Source of the DNA: Streptomyces sp. A 4/2
Lineage (GTDB): Bacteria > Actinomycetota > Actinomycetes > Streptomycetales > Streptomycetaceae
Assembly (NCBI RefSeq): GCF_940670765.1
Contig: NZ_CALNVW010000010.1
Coordinates: 62,001 to 126,000, forward strand
DNA length: 64,000 bases
Direction: 5' to 3'
In this document: piece after piece, positions 35,259-43,493 of the stretch
How positions within the stretch are numbered: position 1 is the first letter of the stretch
Layout: every line of letters starts with the position of its first letter
Program-made: the position numbers and the translations under genes
The notes under the pieces: model-generated
Databases searched by the model: none
What the model was told of the DNA's origin: nothing
Seen by the model: the letters and a program-made list of their open reading frames with translations, nothing else

Positions 35259-37271
35259 ATGAGTGAGTTCGCGGGGGTCGATCCGCATCGGGTTCGGCTG
35301 TTGGCCGATCGCCTGAAGGATCTGGCGGACACGCTGGATCGTGAAGGGCCGAACATCAAGCAACGGTTCAACTCATGGCAGGGGACCGTCAACCAGGCAG
35401 TGCTCTCGCAGCAGACCACCCAGATACGGGCCGATGCCCGCGACATGGCGCGTCGCGCGGACGAGGCGCTGAACCTGCTGCACGGTCAGCGGATTACCAG
35501 CCCGAACGACCCGCACAAGAACTGGGCCACCATTCCCTGGGACGTCTCCACGATCGACACGTCCCGGGAGGCCCAGCAGGAGGCGCTCAACCTCAAGCAG
35601 GCAATGGACAACCCGAAGGATCCGTCCTCCCGTGCCACCATCACGGAGATCTCCCAGTCCCTGGCCGACCACCAGGACGACCCCGCCTATCTGCAGGCCT
35701 TCATGGCCCTTGGCGGCATGGACCAGGCGACGCGTGCGGCGCAGATCCTGCACAAGCAAGACGGGACGCACGACGGCGCCGTCCTGAACAAGGACTCCGA
35801 GGCGATCCTCGCCCGGTTCGGCCAGGGCGTGCAGGCGGCCACCTCACTCGCCGCGCAGGGCAAGATCCAGCTACCGCCAGGCGCCCTGACGAAGCTGACA
35901 AAGCCCGCAGGCAGCGACATGTGGTCGGTCGGCATGCTTTTCAAGTACGGACCCTCCGGCGACAAATGGGACCCGAAGGTGCTCTCCGACGTCGGCGGCG
36001 CGATGCTCGACTGGCGCAGCAAGACCGAGATGCGGCCCGCCTTCACAGGGCCCAGCATGTACTACCCCCTCGGCGCGTATGTCGGTGACGACGATGCCTG
36101 GTACACGTCGCTGGGCCTGCACATCGCTTACACCGACGACGGACACGACCCGTCCAACATCACGAGCATTGACGCCAACGATCCGTCCATCGCCCTGATG
36201 CAGCGCGTGAGTGAGAATCCGGACGCCTCACGGCTGATCCTCACCGGCCCGGACGGCGCGACTCACGCCAAGACTCTCGTTAGCTACAAATGGCACACCC
36301 CGGGCTCGTCCTTCGATGACGCCAAGTTCCCCGCCGCTGTCATCACTGCCGCGACGATGGACCGCGTGGGCCATCCGAAGGAATCGACGGAGGCCGCCTC
36401 GAACATCGTCAACGCAGGGGCGGCCGAATACGACCTGGAGAAGGACCGGAAGGACCTGGAGAAGGACAATTACGGGACTCCTACCAGGATCACCCACGCC
36501 CTATCCCAGGTCTTCTCAGCCTACGTGCCGGACTTCGCGTACTCGACCGACGGCAAGAACGGAGACGGGGCGTATGTGATTCAGCCGGGCCAAGACGGAA
36601 CGTACATGCTCCACGCCAGCCGGGACACGATGAAGAAATTCTTCAGTGAGATCATGCAGACCCACGACGACGGTACCAACGTGGTGAATGCGATCAACGC
36701 CCAGGTCGCCATGACCTTCGCCCGCGGCTCGGACAGTCCGCAGGCCAAGGCGTTTCTGTCGAACCTCGCAGAATTGCGTGGTGAGGTGTCCGTGGCCGGA
36801 CAGAAGGTAAAGTACGACCCGGCCGCCCAGACGGACGCGGACCACGCCAATGAGATCAAATGGCTCAACGTGGTCGGCGGTTTCGTCGCGAGCGTTCCCA
36901 CCAACAACATTCCTGCGGACTTCGTGAAGGCTGCGATCTGGGGCGGGCTGCCCATCGCCAGTGCCGCCTTTTCCACGGACAACGCCTCCACCGTGGACAG
37001 CAACGCACAGGTCACCGTTTTCGACGACTACGCGCAGATGCGGGTCTCGATCGTGCAGGGCCTCGCGGGCTCGAACAAGATCCCGCCGCCGGCCAACCAT
37101 CCCGAGTGGGCGAACGGTGACATCACCTTCCGACCAGGCACCAGCGACCAGAAGGAATTCGAAGGCTGGTGGACAGGCATCGCCCAGAGTCACCCCGAGA
37201 TCGAGAATCTCTATAAGACCGATATGGGCAATGGATTCGACTTGGGTGCCGGCCGTTTCAATTCCAACTGA
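35259..37271 (+). CDS. Large protein with N-terminal WXG-like domain, 670 aa (possible type VII substrate)
   Basis: The first 95 residues look like a WXG100-type helical hairpin: VDPHRVRLLADRLKDLADTLDREG, then FNSW40-Q-G42 and RADARDMARRADEALNLL. The rest is a large alpha/beta region with no motif I recognise (DPAYLQAFMALGGMDQATRAAQILHK, MDRVGHPKESTEAASNIVNAG). It may belong to the group of large Streptomyces proteins labelled DUF6571. No signal peptide. The WXG start and the adjacent lipoprotein, small WXG protein and EccC suggest an exported effector or structural protein. GGGGAA precedes the ATG. Confidence 0.7.
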   Translation: MSEFAGVDPHRVRLLADRLKDLADTLDREGPNIKQRFNSWQGTVNQAVLSQQTTQIRADARDMARRADEALNLLHGQRITSPNDPHKNWATIPWDVSTIDTSREAQQEALNLKQAMDNPKDPSSRATITEISQSLADHQDDPAYLQAFMALGGMDQATRAAQILHKQDGTHDGAVLNKDSEAILARFGQGVQAATSLAAQGKIQLPPGALTKLTKPAGSDMWSVGMLFKYGPSGDKWDPKVLSDVGGAMLDWRSKTEMRPAFTGPSMYYPLGAYVGDDDAWYTSLGLHIAYTDDGHDPSNITSIDANDPSIALMQRVSENPDASRLILTGPDGATHAKTLVSYKWHTPGSSFDDAKFPAAVITAATMDRVGHPKESTEAASNIVNAGAAEYDLEKDRKDLEKDNYGTPTRITHALSQVFSAYVPDFAYSTDGKNGDGAYVIQPGQDGTYMLHASRDTMKKFFSEIMQTHDDGTNVVNAINAQVAMTFARGSDSPQAKAFLSNLAELRGEVSVAGQKVKYDPAAQTDADHANEIKWLNVVGGFVASVPTNNIPADFVKAAIWGGLPIASAAFSTDNASTVDSNAQVTVFDDYAQMRVSIVQGLAGSNKIPPPANHPEWANGDITFRPGTSDQKEFEGWWTGIAQSHPEIENLYKTDMGNGFDLGAGRFNSN

Positions 37272-37302
37272 TAACATGAATTTCCCGGAAAGGCGCTCCC
37301 CA

Positions 37303-38394
37303 ATGAAGCAGCGTAGGTTGCTGACCGGCCTGGTCGTGGCCGTCCTCGTCGGCACGGCCGGTGCCTGTGACAGCGGGGGCGGCGGGACCGGCGACCAGTG
37401 GTCCGCGCCCGCCCCGGGCCAGGCTGCCGCGCTGCTCGACTTCTCGGAGGGCGGCCGCGATGCCGCCTTGCGGGATGTGGCGTTCTACGGTTTCGGCGGA
37501 GTCACCGCCCCGGGGGGCATGACGACCGGCCCGGACGGAAGCGTCTACGGTCTTGGAGACAAAGCGGTCCGGCTCAAGCCTGATCGGACGGTGTCGACGG
37601 TCGAGGGAGCCGCGAAGGCCGGCACCTCTACCTCCGGCTTGGTCGCCCTACCGGATGGCTCCCTGGTAGTCGGCGGCGCCGGGCAGGTGAAGAGGATCGC
37701 TCCGGACGGCACCGTGTCGGTGCTGGCCGGGGCTGCCGGTGCGGCCCGCACACCGGGTGCCCCCGTGCCCGCGTCGGTTCCCGCCGCCGGATTCCACTTC
37801 GCCGGGCCGAGCCCGTTCGGGGTCGGCCCCGACGGCACCATCCTGATCGGGGACCGGGACGTGCTGTGGGGGCTCAAGAACGGCACCCTCAAACAGCTCT
37901 ATCGCACCACCGGGAAGAGCGCCGACGGCCAACTCCTCCAGATCGGACGGGACAGCGCAGTGGACGCGACCGGCACCGCCTACATCTCACCTGAGGTGCC
38001 CGACCGCTTCCCCGGACGTCTCAGCGACCTGCTGGCCGTCCGCGCCAACGGCAGCCTGAGCAAGCTCCAACTACCGGCGGCCATCGACGGGATGCCGGGG
38101 GCGCCCGCCGCCCTCAAGGTACGGTGGCTGACCGGCGACGGTGCGAACGGGATCTTCGCCCAGGTCTACGACGCGTCGGGCGACAACGGCGCGGTCCTGC
38201 ATCTCCATTCCGGGAAAGCGGATGTCATCGCCCACGAGGCATCCGGCGTTGAATCCACGAAGCCCTGCCGTATCCCTCGGCCGGTGGCCGCACTACGACT
38301 TCCTTGCGCACTCCCCGAGGCCATGACCTATCGGTCGGGCAGCCTCATTCTTGGCGGCCTCGCGGACTACGTCCTGCAGATCCGCGTCACATGA
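37303..38394 (+). CDS. Lipoprotein with NHL/beta-propeller-like repeats, 363 aa
   Basis: An N-terminal basic-hydrophobic signal ends with C22 (GTAGAC lipobox). The mature part contains repeated strand-turn units such as GPDGSVYGLGDKAVRLKPDRTVSTV, LPDGSLVVGGAGQVKRIAPDGTVSVL and GPDGTILIGD, fitting an NHL or SGL-type propeller. GGAAAGG lies 10 nt before the ATG. It is 31 bp after the large WXG gene and 49 bp before the small one, so the three probably form an operon. It would sit on the outer face of the membrane. Confidence 0.82.
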   Translation: MKQRRLLTGLVVAVLVGTAGACDSGGGGTGDQWSAPAPGQAAALLDFSEGGRDAALRDVAFYGFGGVTAPGGMTTGPDGSVYGLGDKAVRLKPDRTVSTVEGAAKAGTSTSGLVALPDGSLVVGGAGQVKRIAPDGTVSVLAGAAGAARTPGAPVPASVPAAGFHFAGPSPFGVGPDGTILIGDRDVLWGLKNGTLKQLYRTTGKSADGQLLQIGRDSAVDATGTAYISPEVPDRFPGRLSDLLAVRANGSLSKLQLPAAIDGMPGAPAALKVRWLTGDGANGIFAQVYDASGDNGAVLHLHSGKADVIAHEASGVESTKPCRIPRPVAALRLPCALPEAMTYRSGSLILGGLADYVLQIRVT

Positions 38395-38443
38395 CGTCAA
38401 TTGTTCGCATTCCGCCGCGTGAAGACGTGGGAAAGGAAACACC

Positions 38444-38728
38444 ATGGGCGTCCCCGACGAGGACAAGCTCGGCACCCTCTGCCGCCAGGACATGAACAAG
38501 ATCGAGACCTCGGTCACCGCTATCCGTACCGCAATAAATAACGTCAACGCTCTTATCGGCTGCGACACTTGGGTCGGAGCAGCGGCGGACAGGTGGGGCA
38601 ATGACATCCAGGGTCGGATGGGCGCGCTGGGACGGCTCTTCGACTCCTATCCGGCGGAGGAGAATCGCCTGGTCACCGAAGCGCAGAAGAAGCAGGCCGA
38701 GATGAGCGCTCCGAAGCCCGCGAACTGA
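38444..38728 (+). CDS. WXG100-like protein, 94 aa
   Basis: A helical hairpin protein with W43-V-G45 (GCDTWVGAAADRWGND) at the turn. An unusual feature is two Cys (C13, C40), one close to the turn. GGAAAGGAAA precedes the ATG. It is the last gene of the WXG-lipoprotein operon and is likely exported or acts as chaperone for the 670-residue protein. Confidence 0.8.
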   Translation: MGVPDEDKLGTLCRQDMNKIETSVTAIRTAINNVNALIGCDTWVGAAADRWGNDIQGRMGALGRLFDSYPAEENRLVTEAQKKQAEMSAPKPAN

Positions 38729-38971
38729 CCGCACTGAGCAAGGTCGGCGGGCCCCGTATCCGTGCTCGAGGTAACACAGTGTCGGGGTCTTCCAGCTGTG
38801 TCTTCGGAACGGAACGCACCCTCGCCCGCGCACCGCAAGTTGGTCCGGATTAGCCATCTTTGCTCACTGATACGGGGTGGGAGGCGGGGAGGAGTGAATC
38901 TCCTTCCCCCCCCATACCTGCCTACTGGTTGAGGGAAGAAGCTCGGATCTCGAAGTCCGTATCTCGGCTCC

Positions 38972-39078
38972 CGAAGCTCGGCACCCAGGCCCGGCTCTCG
39001 AAGCTCGGCACTCACGCCCGGCTGCCGGCGCTTGGTCCTCGAACCCCGGTCCTCGAACCCCGGGCCCCGAGCTTCGGG
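38972..39078. repeat. Direct and inverted repeats around 39 kb
   Basis: Two 25-bp copies of CGAAGCTCGGCAC(C/T)CA(G/C)GCCCGGCT at 38972 and 38999. The inverted CCGAGCTTCGGG follows at about 39067, so a large hairpin could form. Confidence 0.75.
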
Positions 39079-39086
39079 AATGTGTG

Positions 39087-39140
39087 CGCGACTCCCGGTG
39101 GGACGGCTGCGGTCTTGGGTGAACCGGCCCATCCGGGTAC
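39087..39140 (-). other. Relict 5' region of a lipoprotein gene
   Basis: Matches 44149-44205, the ribosome site and leader of the lipoprotein gene starting at 44146: GCGACTCCCGGTGG, then GGTCTTGGGTGAACCG, then ATCCGGG are shared. No start codon or coding sequence follows on the minus strand, so it is an orphan piece of promoter/leader. Confidence 0.6.
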
Positions 39141-39244
39141 ACGCGCGGTTGCTGTTCCGGCAAAGAATGTTGTCGCCCGAGGCTCGGTGGTCACAGCCTG
39201 GTGCCAGGCCGAAGACCACCGAGGAGAATCAGGAGGGCCACACG

Positions 39245-39688
39245 ATGACCACACGCGAAGGCGTCGGTACGGCACCGATCGGGGGCGACAGTGTGCCGCT
39301 GGGAAACCGCGTCCACCATGTTCGATCCGATGAGCTGGACGGCTACGCCGCGATCAGCGGCGGCACCGTCGGCTCGAAGAAGCTCTGGATGGGCCGGGTG
39401 GAGAACCCGCCGCTGAGCGCGACCGACGACCACCACCACGGTGAGTCGGAGGCGGGGATCTACGTGGTCAGCGGGCACCCCGTGTTCGTCTACCACGACG
39501 GCACGCAGGAGGTACGGATCGCGGCGGAACCCGGGGACTTCCTGCTCGTGCCTCCGTTCGTCCCGCACCGCGAGGAGAATCCCGACCCGGACGAGCCCGT
39601 GGTCGTCGTGATCGCACGGACCACACAGGAGCCGATCAAGGTGTCCGTGCCCGAGCTGTACCAGCTCAAGCCGGCAGAGACGCAGTAG
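39245..39688 (+). CDS. Cupin-domain protein, 147 aa
   Basis: A single-domain cupin: the metal-binding set is DDHHHGESEAGIYVVSG (motif 1, two or three His and Glu) and GDFLLVPPFVPHREENP (motif 2 with His). The function could be a dioxygenase, isomerase or sugar-binding protein; the substrate is not predictable. GGAGG lies 10 nt before the ATG, and a strong terminator follows. Confidence 0.85.
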   Translation: MTTREGVGTAPIGGDSVPLGNRVHHVRSDELDGYAAISGGTVGSKKLWMGRVENPPLSATDDHHHGESEAGIYVVSGHPVFVYHDGTQEVRIAAEPGDFLLVPPFVPHREENPDPDEPVVVVIARTTQEPIKVSVPELYQLKPAETQ

Positions 39689-39704
39689 GAAGCAAGAGGA
39701 AGGA

Positions 39705-39741
39705 GGCGCAAGGGCTCGGTTCGCAGCCGGGCCCTTGCGCC
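39705..39741 (+). terminator. Terminator after the cupin gene
   Basis: GGCGCAAGGGC and GCCCTTGCGCC form a perfect 11-bp stem with a 15-base loop. Confidence 0.85.
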
Positions 39742-39852
39742 GGGTTAGCTCCCGTGGTGCGAGCCGGGGGACGGGATGGTTCGTGGTCGCGACTTGTCGC
39801 CGGGCTCAGGCGGCAGGTCGCGACCTCACAGCGATGGAGGGGAGGGAAGAGC

Positions 39853-40805
39853 ATGGCTGCCAGGATCGCTGCACTGTCGTACTACCCCATCAAGGGGTGC
39901 GCCGGAGTCGTGGTGGACGATGCGATGTTGAGGTTCGCGGGAATTGCCCACGACCGGAGTTCATGGTCACCGATGCGGATGGTGTGTTCCGCAGCCGATG
40001 GCGCCTTCCGCGACTCGCGCTGATCTCTCCGGAGATCAGCGCTGACGGCCGACGCCTCACCTTGCACGGGCCCGGCATCGGTCGGCTCGCCATCGACGTG
40101 GACACCGCCGGCGCACGCCGGGACGTGGTGCTGTTCGGGACCCCGTACAAGGGCATCGACCAGGGCGACGAGGCGGCCGGATGGCTGTCGGAGTTCCTGG
40201 GTGCGCCGACCCGGCTGGTACGGGTGCCGCCGGAGCACGGCCGGGTGACCGATGGCCGGACGCCCGGCACCTCCGGCTACGCCGACAGTTGTGCCGTACA
40301 CATTCTCTCCCGGTCCACTCTGGACCTGCTCAACGAACGGATGGCCGCACGGGGAGCCGCGCCGCTGCCCATGGACCGGTTTCGCCCGAACATCGTCATC
40401 GAGGGCTGGGGTGAGCCCCACGCCGAGGACCGGGTTCGACACGTCGTCCTGGGCGGGGCGGAGTTGAGCTACGCCAAGTTGGCCATCCGCTGTGTCGTCA
40501 CGATGGTCGACCAGCGGACCGGCGCCAAGGCAGGCCCCGAACTGCTCCGCACGCTCGCCGACTACCGCCGGGCGGCCGGGGGAGGAGTCGCCTTCGGTAC
40601 GAAGCTCGCTGTGCTCAGGCCCGGGAAGGTGTCCGTGGGCGACCAGGTGAGCGTCCCTGAGGCGGAGGGAGTCTGTGTCGCGCTGCCGGTTGGCAGGTCG
40701 TTCGCACATGCGGGTATTGGCTCGACAAGATCGCGTCCTTGTCCCTGTCGGCGGTCTTGGGCCAGTCGAAATCTGGGGAGTACTTGGAGAGGTTCGGCTC
40801 TTTGA
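39853..40805 (+). pseudogene. MOSC-domain protein gene with frameshift and foreign 3' end
   Basis: The first 38 codons (from 39853) encode a MOSC N-terminal beta-barrel start (ARIAALSYYPIKGCAGVVVDDAMLRFAGIAHDR). The frame then changes near 39958-39962: the expected F-M-V-T-D-A-D-G continues one base out of phase, a single-base deletion relative to a presumed ancestor (or a sequencing error). The rest of the domain follows in the new frame, ending at about 40670 (FGTKLAVLRPGKVSVGDQVSVPEAE). The final 40 codons after that are not MOSC: they run antisense through a lipoprotein gene fragment. MOSC proteins move sulfur and bind molybdenum cofactor; this copy is probably non-functional. Confidence 0.75.
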
Positions 40806-40806
40806 G
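40690..40806 (-). pseudogene. Fragment of a lipoprotein gene (paralogue of 43490-44146)
   Basis: The minus strand encodes YSPDFDWPKTADRDKDAILS, a close match to YTFDWPKTGDKDKDAVLS in the lipoprotein gene at 43490-44146, and nucleotide similarity continues for about 110 bp. Neither the signal peptide nor the C-terminal half is present. Confidence 0.7.
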
Positions 40807-41000
40807 AGCTGTCCCGTAAAAAGCGCTTTGGGGCCACCTCGGTGTGCCTGACCTTGTGTGGCCCGCTCGTCCATCCGGCGACCGCAATCTTGCAAGTCTT
40901 CATGCGGGCGAAGGCATGCTCGATTCAGACGCTGGCCTGTTTGTGGGACTTGTTGTGCGCTTCCTTCAGGTGTTGGGCCGGCCTGCCCTGTCAGCAAGCC
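40806..41000 (-). pseudogene. Remnant of an IS5-type (DDE) transposase, C-terminal part
   Basis: On the minus strand, HLKEAHNKSHKQASV, an in-frame stop, then IEHAFARMKTCKIAV. This corresponds to the RVEHxFARMKxWKI region near the C-terminus of IS5-family DDE transposases. A GAGCTGTCCCGTAAA sequence at 40807 resembles the terminal inverted repeats of such elements. Confidence 0.65.
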
Positions 41001-41008
41001 GCCCCGCC

Positions 41009-41362
41009 TCAGCGGAACTCGTGGACCACCTGGATCGCGCCGACAATGTGGGCGTTGAAATCGTCCAACTCTTCGGCTGGAACCCAGAGCTCGAGGATCG
41101 TCTGCCCACCGGCCTGCTGGATGGGATACCGCCTCAAGAACTCGGCCTCGACCTCAAAGCGAGTGACGAAGCCGGCACCATCGTGCTTCACGTTCCAGTC
41201 CCGCGCGATCCTGACCGCGTAGTCCTCGTTGAGTACTGGGTAGAAGATCGGCTGCTCGGGAAGACGGGGCGGCCAGGCGCGCCAGTTCAACTCCCGAACC
41301 AGTTCCAGCTCCTTGGGGCCAGTGGGGCGCCACAGCGTCGTCGTTGCTTGCTGGCTGGTCAT
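41009..41362 (-). CDS. Small conserved protein (annotated ADP-ribosylation/crystallin J1-like), 117 aa
   Basis: Begins MTSQQATTTLWRPTGP, then AWPPRLPEQPIFYPVLNEDYAVRIARDWN, AGFVTRFEVEAEFLRRYPIQQAGG and ILELWVPAEELDDFNAHIVGAIQV. This is a well-conserved small family in Streptomyces, often labelled ADP-ribosylation/crystallin J1, though it is far shorter than the true enzyme and its function is unknown. The ATG is the start matching the family; upstream in-frame codons are not conserved. It lies against the transposase remnant. Confidence 0.7.
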   Translation of the reverse strand: MTSQQATTTLWRPTGPKELELVRELNWRAWPPRLPEQPIFYPVLNEDYAVRIARDWNVKHDGAGFVTRFEVEAEFLRRYPIQQAGGQTILELWVPAEELDDFNAHIVGAIQVVHEFR

Positions 41363-41724
41363 TTGTATCGCTCTCTGAACCGGGGCCGCCGGTACGGCGT
41401 TCGGGACACCGGACGATACCGGCATCGGGGCCTCGGCAGCCATGCCGTTTCCGCACCCTGGCCAACTCCGTGACCAGCAGCTACGAGACAACCCCTTGAA
41501 TGGGAGTTGAGGGTTGCGTCGGTCAGGTCAGGTCAGGTCAGGCCAGCGGTTGGCGGCGCCGACGAGTGGCCAGTTCCGTGAACCGCCGTGCCAGGGGGGA
41601 AGTCGTGCTGCTGATTCGCTTTGAACCCGACGGGAGTAAATGACGGCGCGCACCGGTACGCGTGCCATCCAATGTCCAACAGGATGCGTATTGGTGCACC
41701 AGGGTGGCTGTGCGTGTTGTTCGC
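41363..41724. other. Intergenic region with GGTCA tandem repeat
   Basis: No gene is evident. Four GGTCA units (41521-41540) and a variant lie about 160 bp upstream of the start of the previous gene. The rest is unstructured on inspection and could hold the promoter of the minus-strand gene ending at 41009. Confidence 0.6.
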
Positions 41725-42387
41725 TCACGGCTGGCAGGATGCGGCACCGCGGAGAGATGAAATCTTCAGAACTTGCCAAACGCCCGCATCGCTCTTCTTA
41801 ACCTGGACGCGGTAGGAGACGTAACTCTTGGGCGTGACCTTTGTCCGGTTTACTTTTCTTGTCTTGATGGCCGTGCTGAAACTCTTGCTTTCATCTCCGC
41901 AGTAGGTGATGAATGCGAGGATTTCGCTTTTTACAGTGACTCTTCGGTTGAAATACTGGGTCGCCCCTGTGATGGTCTGGTTGCTGTCCGCGAACGACTT
42001 CACCCAGCTCTGGGATGCGGCCGTGCCCTCACCGTCCGTGTAGAAGCTCAGGGGTGGATAATCCGGCTTGCCGACGACAACGGCCGCATCCAAGGCCCGG
42101 ACAAATTCGGCGTTGTCGCTGAGAATCGTGTCCTGTGTCGGGTCGCCGACCTTCTCGGGAGTGAAGGTGTCACTCACGTCCGAGGGCAGCGTGATCTTCG
42201 GTCTGGTCGCAGCATCAGTGTCCGGGGCGGACGCACTTGGTGCGGCGAGCTTCGTTGCTCCTGTGCCCACGCCTGCGTCCACAGCCGGATTCTTGGGCAT
42301 GGTGTTGTCGTTCCCCGCGCATGCAGCCAGGAGGAGGGCTGCTGCGGTGGCGAGTGCAGCAGCGATAGGCAGAGTGCGGCGATTCAC
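41725..42387 (-). CDS. Lipoprotein of the duplicated family, 220 aa (third member)
   Basis: The GTG start gives NRRTLPIAAALATAAALLLAACAG, a lipoprotein signal with lipobox LAAC. A Thr/Pro/Ala linker follows, then an alpha+beta domain (DNAEFVRALDAAVVVGKPDYPPLSFYTDGEG..., ITYCGDESKSFSTAIKTRKVNRTKVTPKSYVSYRVQVKK, VWQVLKISSLRG) that ends with a Cys (SCQP). Two conserved Cys may form a disulfide. It resembles NTF2/Mce-associated folds only by general pattern. It lies 50 bp downstream of the secreted-protein gene and is probably the third gene of that operon. It is a paralogue of 43490-44146 and 57833-58486. Confidence 0.78.
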   Translation of the reverse strand: MNRRTLPIAAALATAAALLLAACAGNDNTMPKNPAVDAGVGTGATKLAAPSASAPDTDAATRPKITLPSDVSDTFTPEKVGDPTQDTILSDNAEFVRALDAAVVVGKPDYPPLSFYTDGEGTAASQSWVKSFADSNQTITGATQYFNRRVTVKSEILAFITYCGDESKSFSTAIKTRKVNRTKVTPKSYVSYRVQVKKSDAGVWQVLKISSLRGAASCQP

Positions 42388-42437
42388 GCGAGGCTCCGGG
42401 TGAGGTGGCTGCGGTCCTGGAATCCGTCGTTCGCCGG

Positions 42438-43493
42438 TCAGCGGTTGATCGCCTGGATTTCCTGGACGGTTACGTCCTGAGTGGTGCCGAAGGTGCCGTC
42501 GGGGAGGTCGCCGCCGGCACCGCCGGTGCCGGTCCAGGAGATCTTCCAGGTGATGGTGGCCTTGAGCTGGTACGGCCCGTTGTCGCCGGAGGCGCGGAGG
42601 TAGGTGAGGCCGCAGGGCGGGGTCTTGTCGGCGTCGCCCTTGGCGTACGGGGTGCCGATGGAGCCGTCGGCGTTGAACGCGCATTCGCCTGATGCCGGGT
42701 AGGTCTCGGCATCTGCAGTGCCGGGTTCGAGTTTCAGGGAGACGGGGACGGCTTTGGTCGTGGCCTGGATGTTCAGGACAGGCACGGAGGCAGTGACAGA
42801 GACCGGTTTGAAATCTGTGCTGTCGAGCCAGGCCCAGGTGGGGAGGTTCACCTTGGTCGCGCCATGTGGCGCGAGGGTGACCTTGGTGTCCGGGACTCGA
42901 ATTTCCGCGTATGCGAGCTGCGACAGGATCTCAGGGGTGATGGCCTGGGGGATGTCCGCGGGAGGCGGTGCACCCTTGTCCACCCAGAAGATGGGTTTGT
43001 CGCAAGACAGGGCACCTGGTTCTCCGATACGTGAGTCGTCAACGTAGGAGTCCCACCAGTAGCCTTTTCCTGTTTTGGCCTTGTTGAAGTCCTTGTAGTC
43101 CCCGTCTTTCGATTCTCCATCTTCGTAGTGCTTGCGCTGTTGGGCGTCCCATTCGTATCCGGTCGACTCGGCTTCCCAAATGGGTTCAAGGTAGGTCTTG
43201 AGTTGAGCCGGAGTGTACTTCGGGGCGTACCAGCAGGGGGGAGGGGACCAATTGCTCTGAGGGGCAACCGGGCCAGCCTGCGAGCCATGGCCGTTGTTGG
43301 TTCGGTCATACACGATGCCGGCGCTGGACGAGAGAGTGCCGTCGCCGTCTGCCTTGCCAGAGGTGTGCGTTTGAGCTGGTGGCGGGGAAGACTGCTGCTC
43401 AGAGGGGTCATCGGCCAGCGCTGACGGGGCACTCAGCAGCAGAAGTGTCGTGGCCATGGTGCAGGCTAGAACAAGACCCCGCTGTTGGTTCAC
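42438..43493 (-). CDS. Secreted protein of unknown family, 351 aa (copy 1)
   Basis: Begins with a Sec signal peptide (ACTMATTLLLLSAPSALADD), then a Ser/Pro linker and a core of about 300 residues with WSPPPCWYAPKYTPAQLKTYLEP, NLPTWAWLDSTDFKPVSVTASVP, AETYPASGECAFNADGSIGTPY, PPCGLTYLRASGDNGPYQLKATITWKISW and TTQDVTVQEIQAINR. Four or more Cys suggest disulfides. It is about half identical to the protein at 56781. The GTG start overlaps the upstream lipoprotein stop (GTGA). No known domain is recognised; it probably works with its lipoprotein partner at the cell surface. Confidence 0.78.
   Translation of the reverse strand: MNQQRGLVLACTMATTLLLLSAPSALADDPSEQQSSPPPAQTHTSGKADGDGTLSSSAGIVYDRTNNGHGSQAGPVAPQSNWSPPPCWYAPKYTPAQLKTYLEPIWEAESTGYEWDAQQRKHYEDGESKDGDYKDFNKAKTGKGYWWDSYVDDSRIGEPGALSCDKPIFWVDKGAPPPADIPQAITPEILSQLAYAEIRVPDTKVTLAPHGATKVNLPTWAWLDSTDFKPVSVTASVPVLNIQATTKAVPVSLKLEPGTADAETYPASGECAFNADGSIGTPYAKGDADKTPPCGLTYLRASGDNGPYQLKATITWKISWTGTGGAGGDLPDGTFGTTQDVTVQEIQAINR

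Larger units (their letters stand above)
38729..39244. other. Intergenic region with repeats and a stray lipoprotein-type upstream block
   Basis: No gene is seen. It contains a 27-bp period direct repeat (38972-38996 and 38999-39023, CGAAGCTCGGCAC core), two CTCGAACCCCGG copies, an inverted copy of CCCGAAGCTCGG near 39066, and the block at 39087-39140 that resembles the region upstream of the lipoprotein gene at 44146. Confidence 0.7.

Noticed and set aside
38972..39078. Possible CRISPR-like array of short repeats
   Set aside because: Only two to three imperfect copies with almost no spacer between them, and no cas genes nearby.
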